Positions 25,873-34,559 of a stretch of 64,000 bases of DNA are shown here, piece after piece. Positions within the stretch are counted from its first letter, which is position 1, and each line of letters starts with the position of its first letter. Origin of the DNA: Trichomonas vaginalis G3. Its lineage: Eukaryota; Parabasalia; Trichomonadida; Trichomonadidae. Made by a program: the position numbers and the translations under genes. Under the pieces are notes generated by a model that saw nothing but the letters and a program-made list of their open reading frames with translations, made no database searches and had not been told where the DNA came from. The DNA lies in contig NC_067207.1 of NCBI RefSeq assembly GCF_026262505.1, forward strand, positions 18,320,082 to 18,384,081, written 5' to 3'.

Positions 25873-26558
25873 AGAGAACAATATTATTGAAGAACTTTAA
25901 TGTTTTGAGATATAATGATGAAACAAAGAAGCAAGATAGTTTCCCTGTTGCTGTGTATGTGAACTTAGATACAGGAGATGACATGAAAGTTTTTAATACA
26001 AAGCTTCAAACGGTAGTGAGAGAACAACTGACTGCGGAAGGACATCCATTACCTTCAGAAGTTACCATAGCATATAATTTTGAAACAAACTCAATAGATT
26101 TTAAAGTCGTCTCTGCAAAGAAGTCAGGTTTTACATTTAATGAAGCAGATGTATATTCGAATGAAAACTTCAAAGCTATTGCATGGTTAGATAATGACGA
26201 TTGCTTTAAGAAAATCTTTAAATTCAGTGACTCAAAGATGTCAATAGATGACCTTCGTGGAATGTTACCATCGACGTTTACGGTAGAAGGTTCAGCAGGA
26301 TTGCTTACAAGATTGTCAATTGGTGGTATTTGGTCTCGTGAGAACATTGTTATAAAATCCAGTATAAGTGAATTTGCTGAAGAATCTATATTATGTCTTT
26401 CAAACTATATGTATTCGCCACCGAAGCATTATAGTATAACAAACTTTGTCAGTAAGTTTAACATAAGACTTGTCGAACCTTCTTCAATGAAAGATGTTGT
26501 GCTACCTAAAGATGGAAAGGATGGACTCATTATTGAAATGATTTTAATTGCATATTAA
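25873..26558 (+). pseudogene. penton-like protein 2, 3' part
   Basis: The frame is open from inside the hairpin cluster with no ATG, because the 5' part lies at 22095-22300. The protein carries FNVLRYNDETKKQD, then the conserved C-terminal pattern GIWSRENIVI, SPPKHYSITNF, LPKDGKDGLIIEMIL shared with the complete protein at 5638-6495. Identity to that protein is low, so this is a distinct paralogue, not a second copy. Genes that follow are on the same strand and nearly overlapping (stop TAA then ATG). Confidence 0.75.
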
Positions 26559-26783
26559 ATGAGCTTGTTCTTGAAGGTCATTCATGATGAAATAACTGTT
26601 GTAGAAGATGTTAGCAATTGTTCAGACATTTTGAAGCGTATAGATGATATAAGAAATAAGTTAGATAGACCGCAAAGCGGTGAGGGCGAAGCCCGTGAGA
26701 ATGCTTATGTTTCATTGACTTTCTCCAGTAACGAGAACTTTTATGAGATAATATTGAAGAGAGATGATTTTAATATGGTGTAA
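26559..26783 (+). CDS. 74-aa small Maverick protein, unknown function
   Basis: It starts at the ATG that follows the previous stop directly (TAAATG) and ends at TAA with another ATG directly after. This tight packing suggests co-transcription. A helical segment (ILKRIDDIRNKLD) is followed by the palindrome-encoded PQSGEGEA and a beta-like end. No family is recognised. Confidence 0.65.
   Translation: MSLFLKVIHDEITVVEDVSNCSDILKRIDDIRNKLDRPQSGEGEARENAYVSLTFSSNENFYEIILKRDDFNMV
26669..26694. repeat. two-hairpin palindromic module inside the 74-aa gene
   Basis: ACCGCAAAGCGGT (26669-26681) and GGGCGAAGCCC (26684-26694) stand 2 bases apart. The module matches 10580-10605 with compensatory differences and is read in the same phase (PQSGEGEA against PQRGEDEV). 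The GC-rich insert contrasts with the surrounding AT-rich codons. Confidence 0.7.
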
Positions 26784-27311
26784 ATGGTAGCTTGGGCAGC
26801 TTTAGGCGCAATGGGAACAAAAGCATTAGCATTTGGAGCAAAAGCACTTGGAGCTTATGACGCAGTAAATAAAATGAGTGGAGGAAGGGTTTCGAAGACA
26901 TTAGATGCAAATAAAGGGAAGATTGGAGGCTGGGTTGCAAAGAAGTTAAGATTAAATAAAATAGGGCTCATAAATAAAGCATCCAATTTGGTTGCGACTG
27001 AGTCAGAAAATGCTTTAGGAAAGGACGATGAGTTTGCAAAACACGCAAAAGACTTTAATGACCAGATGAAAGGTGAAACAATGCATTTAAATAGATTCGA
27101 TGGAACTAAAGAAAATGTTTCTTCTCCACCAGTAGTTCTTCCGTATGGTCCCTATGGAATGTATGGAAACCCTTACGAAAGACCATTTGACCCATTGACT
27201 GGTGGAAGTAACTGGTATCATTACGGACGAAGAAGAAAGACAGTCAAGTTGGAGACAGACGTGAAGAAAGCAACTAAAAAGAAACCAAGGAAGAGAGTTA
27301 TAAAGCAATGA
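26784..27311 (+). CDS. 175-aa putative minor virion protein (hydrophobic Gly/Ala N-terminus, basic tail)
   Basis: The N-terminal 25 residues are Ala/Gly-rich and hydrophobic (WAALGAMGTKALAFGAKALGA), with a possible amphipathic helix. The middle is helical. PPVVLPYGPYGMYGNPYE follows, and the C-terminus is very basic (RRRKTVKLE ... KKATKKKPRKRVIKQ). The layout, a membrane-active helix and a nucleic-acid-binding tail, resembles internal minor capsid proteins such as adenoviral pVI-like proteins, but no homology is claimed. It follows the penton-like gene in a tight cluster. Confidence 0.6.
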   Translation: MVAWAALGAMGTKALAFGAKALGAYDAVNKMSGGRVSKTLDANKGKIGGWVAKKLRLNKIGLINKASNLVATESENALGKDDEFAKHAKDFNDQMKGETMHLNRFDGTKENVSSPPVVLPYGPYGMYGNPYERPFDPLTGGSNWYHYGRRRKTVKLETDVKKATKKKPRKRVIKQ

Positions 27312-27379
27312 GAACGTTTATGTTATGAGAAATTTTTAACGTTAGTTTTATTTTTACTGAAAATTTTTATTTGGATGTA

Positions 27380-27699
27380 ATGACGAAACTATTGAGATAA
27401 CAAACTACAACGGTCATGAGTTCAAGAACTTGTTCTTCGTTCCGCGTGAGAATACATTCTATCAGATACGAGGGAGAAAGGGTAAAGTTAGTTTAAGCAT
27501 TTATGATAGCAAACATAATGGAAGATATATACAAGCAGTAGATACAAACGGTAAGCGTGTTTCATTAGCTTTGTCAAAACTTATAAACATTAATTATGAC
27601 AGCGACTTTGACCTATATGAAGAAGAAAGTGAGTCAGAAGATTATGAGCTGTTATGTGAAGCACAGCAATGGGAGGAGTTGCAATACTTTTGTAAGTGA
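27380..27699 (+). pseudogene. terminal-region Maverick protein of element Y, frameshifted at the start
   Basis: This is a homologue of 3988-4272. ATG at 27380 follows TGAAAATTTTTATTTGGATG as in X, but the frame hits TAA after six codons (ACG AAA CTA TTG AGA TAA). The frame beginning GAGATAACAAACTAC (EITNYNGHEFKNLFFVP) is open to 27699. One base loss in CTATTGAG explains it. The C-terminus is acidic (YEEESESEDYELL). Confidence 0.7.
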
Positions 27700-27812
27700 G
27701 AACGTTAGTGTGAACGTTAGTGAGAACGTTAGTGAGAACGTTTATTTTTTCATGCACGTGCATTGTGTCGCGGGGAGTTGCCATGGGCAATGACCTGCGC
27801 ACAATATATAAC
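27695..27812. repeat. 12-bp repeats and a folded GC-rich segment in the Y terminal region
   Basis: GTTAGTGAGAAC units (27695-27745) are followed by TTTATTTTTTC. Next comes the perfect palindrome ATGCACGTGCAT (27752-27763). ATTGTG (27762-27767) can then pair with CACAAT (27800-27805) around TTGCCATGGGCAA. The section is unlike the X end, which is shorter. Confidence 0.6.
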
Positions 27813-27999
27813 GTACAGAGAGGTGAGATGAGGTGGTTTATGTGATAAATACTTTACGTGGCAGAAATAGTTTAAGGTTATTAGAAATATTGCATCTGCG
27901 ATGTAAAATATACGTTAGTGGTTTTGTAAAGTGTCAGATTGACATATCTTCGGTAAGATGGCGCGCAGTGCCACCGTACTGAAGATATGTATACTAACT
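27813..27999. repeat. Maverick Y terminal segment with conserved stem-loop
   Basis: GTTTTGTAAA (27921-27930) is shared with the X end. The hairpin pairs 27943-27955 (CATATCTTCGGTA) with 27977-27989. An inner GATGGC/GCCACC stem closes a loop with CGCAGT. It ends 10 bases before the terminus ACTAACT (27999). Confidence 0.75.
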
Positions 28000-28634
28000 G
28001 AGAAGTACGCAGATACTTCAAAGAAAATCATTTCACCAAGACGCGATTAGAGCATGCTGGGCCAGAAACAGCAGTAAGATATTGGGCGCTTTCACCCAAT
28101 CTTATCTGGCACGCAGATGTTCATTATTTTAGGGGTGTTCGTGGCCAGTATATTTATGGCATAATCGACGATTTTAGCCGCAAAGTCCTAGCGTGTATAC
28201 AAATACCAGATATGCTGGCAGCGACGACAGCGAACGTTGCGGCTTCCGCCTTCATTGAATTTGGCGCCCCTTATTGTTTCTGGACCGACAACGGTTCAGA
28301 AAATAGGGGCGCCTTTCAAGATCTACTTGATCTTTGGGGCGTCCAATGGCGGCATACAGACTCTCATTCTCCCTACCAAAATGGGAAGATTAAGAGATTC
28401 TGGCCGACATTGGAGCGCTGCCAAAGCATTCAGGCTATTCCTGCCTTTATTTGGGAGTACAATAATAACACACCGCATGAAGATCTCCCAATTAATCCAT
28501 TAACTGGAACAAATTACACGCCAAATCAAATGTATCAGCTGAAACCGAAATACACAAATGCAGATACAGAAAGGTTGTGGCAAATATGGGATACAGATAC
28601 AGGCATGACCGCTGTTGACACATTCACAGCGTAA
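28000..28634 (+). pseudogene. second rve-type transposon integrase, 5'-truncated by Maverick Y, third acid changed to Lys
   Basis: The frame is open from 28000 (no true start; an internal ATG exists at 28212). It contains LIWHADVHYF, FWTDNGSEN and YQNGKIKRFWP. These align with WHVDIHF, WSDNGGEN and YQNGKIERLWP of the transposon integrase at 22388-24881, so both belong to one family at moderate identity. The expected Glu is Lys here. Upstream, the sequence is element Y, ending exactly at ACTAACT and followed by GAGAAG, a likely target duplication. This copy is a remnant. Confidence 0.8.
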
Positions 28635-29040
28635 TAATAAACATAATTTTTTAATTTCATTTTTAACAAGTTTTTTTAAATGTATGTAATGAATAATTCA
28701 TTAGAATATGATAATGCACATTGTAACAGAATAGAACAATCACCAAATTTTTTTTTGAAATTAAAAAATAAAAGTAAAAAGTATAAAGTAATCTAACCAA
28801 AAAAGATATTTAAAAGAATTTTGGAAAAAACAGAATAAGGATAATGATATTATTTTAGATACACAATCGATGTACTGAAGAATAATCCGGTAAAATGATG
28901 ATATAAAATTAGATTATTTTACAAGTAGCTAAAAGAATAAAACTATAATATAAAATAAATGAAGTTTAATGAAACAATAAAGGTTAAATAAATAATAAAG
29001 ATTTTTATTTTATATCAGTATTGAGAAGAAGTAACAGCTG
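28635..29040. other. AT-rich intergenic sequence
   Basis: This is a low-GC region downstream of the broken integrase. It has no open frame or repeat that I can support. It may contain the rest of the second transposon; I could not find its end. Confidence 0.5.
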
Positions 29041-29766
29041 ACACTTGGTAGACAACTTCTTTATGTCTAGAAAATTCTATCTTGCCTTTTATTTTTTTCT
29101 CGCTGTGAAACGTATTCGGTCTTTTTTTTAAAAATTAATTTTTTGTTAGAGATAAGAGCTAAAACTCGGTAAACAACTTCTTTATGTCTAGAAAATTCTA
29201 TCTTGCCTTTTATTTTTTTCTCGCTGTGAAACGTATTCGGTCTTTTTTTTAAAAATTAATTTTTTGTTAGAGATAAGAGCTAAAACTCGGTAAACAACTT
29301 CTTTATGTCTAGAAAATTCTATCTTGCCTTTTATTTTTTTCTCGCTGTGAAACGTATTCGGTCTTTTTTTTAAAAATTAATTTTTTGTTAGAGATAAGAG
29401 CTAAAACTCGGTAAACAACTTCTTTATGTCTAGAAAATTCTATCTTGCCTTTTATTTTTTTCTCGCTGTGAAACGTATTCGGTCTTTTTTTTAAAAATTA
29501 ATTTTTTGTTAGAGATAAGAGCTAAAACTCGGTAAACAACTTCTTTATGTCTAGAAAATTCTATCTTGCCTTTTATTTTTTTCTCGCTGTGAAACGTATT
29601 CGGTCTTTTTTTTAAAAATTAATTTTTTGTTAGAGATAAGAGCTAAAACTCGGTAAACAACTTCTTTATGTCTAGAAAATTCTATCTTGCCTTTTATTTT
29701 TTTCTCGCTGTGAAACGTATTCGGTCTTTTTTTTTAAAAATTAATTTTTTGTTAGAGATAAGAGCT
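29041..29766. repeat. 121-bp tandem repeat, six copies
   Basis: The landmark AAAACTCGGTAAACAACTTC recurs at 29161, 29282, 29403, 29524 and 29645, a period of 121 bases, with a slightly different first copy. A diverged partial copy follows at 29766-29800. The copies are almost identical to each other, which suggests recent expansion or homogenisation. Confidence 0.9.
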
Positions 29767-29800
29767 AAAACTTTGCAGACAACTCCCCCATGTCTAGCAA

Positions 29801-30789
29801 ATTTAACATTCGTCTCCCATTTTTATATATTTGGTTTAGAATGTTCGAAAATGCGTAATATGGTCATTAATATTAATTGAAAAGAACCTTGAATTAATTC
29901 AATCTGATCTCACAAAATATTTTAAATTACAAACTTTGTAGTTTGAATAGATAATTAGTATTAAACTCAAATAACTAGTTTATTTTTGAATAAAAATTAT
30001 TTGAATTTATTCAATTTTGTGAATTTTCCTTCAAAAATCAAGTTTAAATATCTTATTTGCCATATAATTATAAATACAATGAAACATATTCGAAATTGAA
30101 AAGAATGACTTTTTCTGTTCTTTCAATCATTCAATTTGAATTTTGCAATATTGGATTTCTCATTAAATAGCTATTAAAAACAACAAGCAATTTAACTTAC
30201 ATTCAAATTTGTTTGTGTTATATTCAATCTTCTCAAAACTTATAATTTTCGGCTATAGCATGATTATATGCTATATAATATAATAAACCTATAATAGTAT
30301 CATTCTTTCAATTATTTGAAGAGAAAACCGAAAAAATCTATTTTCGGTCTATAACATTGTTGCAGTAAAGCAGCTAATTAGCCAATTGCAATTTGCGAAA
30401 CAAATGTATGAGTCTTTATAAATCATGTTAAACAAAACGAAAATGAAGGTTGATCATTGATCCTTATTGCATAAATTTTTGACAAAAATTTTCTTTGATC
30501 TTACATTTATGACATTTAGGCTTCGAATTCATGATTCAAAATAAAAATCGCACACCATATAACTTTAACATTAAATTCAAGATGATATTCAATTATTTCT
30601 CAAAATTTAATCTCAATTTAGGTCGTATTTGTCTTTTCAGCTTATCTTTTTAAAAGAGAAATCAAGCACAGCATATATACTCACATACTTCAGTTTTTTT
30701 AAACCATTCTATGAATTTTTCTTAGAATTTGGATGTCATGATATATAAAAACGGAAGAAAAAAAGATTTTTTTTTGATTATTTAATTTT
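29801..30789. other. AT-rich intergenic sequence
   Basis: I see no gene, repeat or RNA-like structure here. It is rich in A and T runs and lies between the tandem repeat and the 3' end of the exonuclease gene. Confidence 0.6.
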
Positions 30790-31962
30790 TTATACTTCAC
30801 GAACACGCAATGAATATTCAGAGCCATTACCTGTTGTGAGAAATAATCCTCCCTTTCCTAATGTAATTGAGATGTTTTGTTTCTGACACTTACATTGATT
30901 AATGATGCAACTAAGAGGATTTGTTCTCGATTTAATTACAGAAATGACTCTATTTTTCTCTTTTTCTAAATGTTCTCTATCGTATTGCTTTCCTTTCTTA
31001 ACAATACTCTGATACATATCATAGTTGTTCAAAATATTCGTAATTGACAACCATAAATCATAATAATGCTGGACATCATCGAAATCCGAACCAATACGGG
31101 GCACGAAAGAGAACTGACGCTTCAACACAGCTCCCATTTCGTTATTTACTCTATCTACTAACTGCTTATAACCTTCGACTTTCTTCTGAGAATTAACTAA
31201 AATTTGTCCAGGGGTAACAAATCTAAGTGCTGAAACTAATGCAATAGCAGTCAATGCAATATCATCGCTAGAATAACGTAAGAACTCATTTGTACACATT
31301 TTAGAAAATGGATCTTTTTCATTTTGTAATTCATAAGCATGCTTTGAAAAAGGAACTGTATCTTTATATTCTAGTGCAAATTTAGCTTTACTGAACTCAA
31401 CACAGTTTGTTGCACACTGGCATGCTGTTTTCAAACTCTTTGTGACCTTTCTACCGAAATATTTTGTCCCATCTTCGAAATATTGGATTGCTTGACCGTC
31501 AACTATATTTCTCTTATTTACCTTAATCCCTGCCTGAGTAATTGCTGTTAAATCTGATGTGAAATCATACATAATTATGTAAAGATTTGGATGACTAAAA
31601 ACTGCTGATAGTAACTTTTTGACACCATTAGAGAATGGAGCTTTAATTAGAAATCCATTCTTTAAATTGATAGATATATGATCTGGAACGAAATCTTTTT
31701 CGAAAAAGTCACTTGTGAAACATTCTGCGAATTGAATTAATCCGAGAGAGTTTGGTCTAGATCCTAAACAGTAACCCTCACAGTCAAGTGCAATAATTAC
31801 TTTCTTTTCGAAATCCATTCTGTAAAGTGCATCTTTTACCCAATTCTGAAGCTTTTTATAGTTATTATTCCCATATACAACAGTGTGCTTGCAGTTTGTA
31901 ATTGTGCATGGAACTTCATCTGAAATAGCCATTGTTAAAAATGATTGGAAATTTTCATCCAT
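30790..31962 (-). CDS. DEDDy-type 3'-5' exonuclease domain protein
   Basis: The start is taken at ATG 31960-31962 (MDENFQSFL), since the longer frame begins at a TTG. The product is about 390 aa. The exonuclease motifs are VIIALDCEGYCLG (Exo I, Asp-x-Glu, about residue 57), YIIMYDFTSDLTAI (Exo II, about 131) and YSSDDIALTAIAL (Exo III, Y-x-x-x-D, about 230). This is the RNase D/WRN-like DnaQ-fold exonuclease pattern. A Cys-rich stretch (CQCATNC) lies between motifs II and III, and a helical C-terminus follows. The substrate (RNA or DNA) cannot be told from the sequence. It is a chromosomal, not a Maverick, gene by context. Confidence 0.8.
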   Translation of the reverse strand: MDENFQSFLTMAISDEVPCTITNCKHTVVYGNNNYKKLQNWVKDALYRMDFEKKVIIALDCEGYCLGSRPNSLGLIQFAECFTSDFFEKDFVPDHISINLKNGFLIKAPFSNGVKKLLSAVFSHPNLYIIMYDFTSDLTAITQAGIKVNKRNIVDGQAIQYFEDGTKYFGRKVTKSLKTACQCATNCVEFSKAKFALEYKDTVPFSKHAYELQNEKDPFSKMCTNEFLRYSSDDIALTAIALVSALRFVTPGQILVNSQKKVEGYKQLVDRVNNEMGAVLKRQFSFVPRIGSDFDDVQHYYDLWLSITNILNNYDMYQSIVKKGKQYDREHLEKEKNRVISVIKSRTNPLSCIINQCKCQKQNISITLGKGGLFLTTGNGSEYSLRVREV

Positions 31963-32844
31963 TTTTTTCTTAGCTAAAATTTTATGCTTTAAATTCAATG
32001 AAAAAATTTCCAACAACTTTTTGAAATGGAAATATTAATATTTAATATAGGCATATAAATGGCATTATTATTGTTTGAATTTCTTTGAAATTTTATGTTT
32101 GTTTCAAAAAGTCGTAGTCAGAGGAATTTTTCCTGGCACATTTTCCCTATACAACGCAATACTAGTTAATATAGTCGTAATTTAAGTAGCCAGACCAAAA
32201 GTAAAAATTGTATGGAGAAAATTTGTCAAAATTTAGTTCATAAACCTCTGAAAATTCTTTTGATTTACATGGCTGAAATTAAGATAAGATCTTGATATTT
32301 GGTATTTTCCAAGAGTGTTGCTGGAATGTAATTAACCACCTATCTTTTCTAGTCTGCAAAGTTAAAATTCCAAGTGATCCTTTATTTTTTTCTTTAATCA
32401 GCTGATAAGATCCAAAGAAATCTTGATGGTTATAAAGAAGCATGTTATGCAACTAAATATCATAAAATTTGAAGAAATTGAAAAAATCCTTGATTTCATA
32501 ACATAAATATAAGTTTTATCACGACCCATAGCATCAGTATATATATATTTGATAAAATAACATTAGATTTTTGGGAAAATTTTTTAATAAATTTTTTATA
32601 TTCGTGCCGATAGAAAAATTTATCATGAAATGGTTCTGACGATGATATCAAATTGATATTTTCAAAGCGTTTGGGAATTCCAAAAAATTTCTGGCATTTC
32701 CAACTTGGAGAACGATCATATTTTAAACATTGAACTTTTCAGACAAAAATAAAATAAATACATCGCAACAAAATCAATTTATTCTAAAATTTCATTTAGA
32801 TAATGAATACTAACAAATAAATAACATGAAAACAAGAAAAAAGC
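31963..32844. other. intergenic sequence
   Basis: No open frame or repeat stands out. The stretch contains short AT-rich runs and the upstream region of the exonuclease gene. I found no promoter element to cite with confidence. Confidence 0.5.
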
Positions 32845-33447
32845 TTATATGGATTCGGACTTTCTATTAAGGAGAGAAGAAACATTAAATACACAATCTA
32901 TTGGTTCAATCTCCAAGTCACTTTCTGATTGGGCATCAGAAGATGGAGCAGCGATCTTTGGATCGTTGGATCTTATGCACCAGCGGCGTGGATTTGGAAG
33001 CTGTCTTCCGAACTTTCTGGAAAATTCGGAAAGGATTTGATTATCTTCAGTTAAGATTCTTGAATGATAATAACCGCATTTGTGGAAGCAGCCGTTGAGG
33101 CAAGACTTAGAGCGACCCATAAAGATTTTCAGTCTTTCTGTATTAACGAGCATGTAGTTTGGTCCGAATTGAACACCACAGGCAACTCCGCGATCGAAGT
33201 CGGTGTAGTCTCCACGGCAAACAAAGTTTTGTATAAGCATAATGTGCTTTTGGAATGTGTTAAGAGCCATGTTGCGTTTATTTCTATCGGATGCGAACTT
33301 AAAGTAGGCAGACAATCTGAGGAACTCACATTGATCTGGAAAAGATAATTGAAGAACCAATGGATCTGTAGATAGCTGCATATCATCGAGCTGGCAGTAT
33401 TCCATATGGCATTTCTGAAGCTGAGCGAAGTTTGGTGTTGCAAGCAT
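32845..33447 (-). CDS. Initiator Binding Domain (IBD) protein, IBP39-like
   Basis: The 200-aa product has NFVCRGDYTDFDRGVACGVQF (about residues 73-93), INTxxL-like VNTERLKIFMGRSKSCLNGCF (about 100-120), HKCGYYHSR and PRRWCIRSNDP. This is the pattern of the trichomonad Initiator Binding Domain, found in IBP39, which binds the Inr promoter element. Trichomonads carry many IBD proteins; this one lacks the long C-terminal domain of IBP39 that contacts RNA polymerase II. The C-terminal 40 residues are Ser/Asp/Glu-rich. Recognition is from memory of family residues and not from a search. The call, if right, identifies the lineage. Confidence 0.75.
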   Translation of the reverse strand: MLATPNFAQLQKCHMEYCQLDDMQLSTDPLVLQLSFPDQCEFLRLSAYFKFASDRNKRNMALNTFQKHIMLIQNFVCRGDYTDFDRGVACGVQFGPNYMLVNTERLKIFMGRSKSCLNGCFHKCGYYHSRILTEDNQILSEFSRKFGRQLPNPRRWCIRSNDPKIAAPSSDAQSESDLEIEPIDCVFNVSSLLNRKSESI

Positions 33448-34270
33448 TCGTCAAATAAAATAAAAAAATTTTGAACAGAAATATTTTGAGAGGATTTGAG
33501 AGAGCCCGTCTGAACTTCAAATATTATTCATTCAATTGTTTGTTAGTGCATATTCAAATGATGAACACATATCTAGGAGATGCTTCCTAATACTGTAATG
33601 GCTCTATTTACACAAGATAGAGACCAAAACTCCTATCAATTTGTGGCCACTTTTGTGTTTAATTTTTCAAAGAAACCGAAATTAAAAAGATTATAATATA
33701 TGCTTATTAACATGCATAGATAACGTTTTTGCATGGAGAAATCACAATCTAAAACCGTCTAAATTCAAACAAAAACTGGACGTATGCCATCGTTTTCGTA
33801 TTTTCTTAATTTGATTTAAATCGGCATTGATTTTATGTGTATAGCCAGATTATTAATACAGACATCAAAAATTTTACTTTAATTCAAAAATTGTGAGTGT
33901 TTGGTCTTTCTAAAACAAGAATTTTCAGTTGAAAAAATACATGCTATCTCGATACTAATATGCTTCGTTCTAATTCAAAATTTCTGGCTTTTATCAATTC
34001 TCTTACCATTCAATTTTAGAAATTGGTTAAAAGGTAACGATATCCAGAGATTTTAAAAGATGAATCTTTGTGCCGATTTTGTAAACAATTCAAAAAATAT
34101 CAATAAAATTGAATTGATTCTTTTTTGTGAAAATATGATCGACCACAAGTTAATTCAATTTAATTCATACTTACTGCGGATTTGAATCAGTACTTCAAAG
34201 ATGAGTGCTTAAGCTAATTCTTCAATTTCGTAATTCTGTGCCAATAATTTTATTGACAAATGAATGATTT
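33448..34270. other. intergenic sequence
   Basis: No gene is visible. The region ends at TGAATGATTT (34261-34270), the left target duplication of the Mutator-like element. Confidence 0.5.
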
Positions 34271-34559
34271 GAGTAGGGGTAATTTTAGCTAAAAGTGACA
34301 CACCCGTGAAGAGTGTGATTACCGATCGGTAATTTCGACAGTTTAGAATTTAAAATTTTTTATGGAACTGTTGCGAGTTTCATAAAGAATTTAAGGAATA
34401 TAAGCAAAGATTTGAATCAAAATCTTCGAACTAAGCCGATCGCTTCGCTCGCGGCTTTCTTTATTATTTTAAATTTGCATATTTCCATCAAAAGTTCATA
34501 AGGTAAAAAATTTCGTTTATTTTTACTAAGAAAAAAAAGGTTTTTGATAATAAATTTAT

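Larger units (their letters stand above)
4441..27999. mobile_element. Maverick/Polinton element Y, interrupted by X on the left and by a TA-inserted transposon inside
   Basis: About 20 kb of Maverick DNA remains after subtracting the 3.6-kb insertion at 22303-25870. It holds the polymerase, integrase, packaging ATPase, capsid start, two penton-like genes, a fibre and the KilA-N block. The right terminus ACTAACT at 27999 is followed by GAGAAG (possible target duplication) and a broken integrase gene. The left part, from the middle of the capsid gene onward, was displaced by X. Treating this stretch as one element is inference from the single terminal structure at each boundary and the non-overlapping gene set. 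No adenain-type cysteine protease is recognisable in it. Confidence 0.75.

Noticed and set aside
29668..29880. 70-codon open frame overlapping the last 121-bp repeats
   Set aside because: It is repeat-derived and extends into low-complexity sequence.
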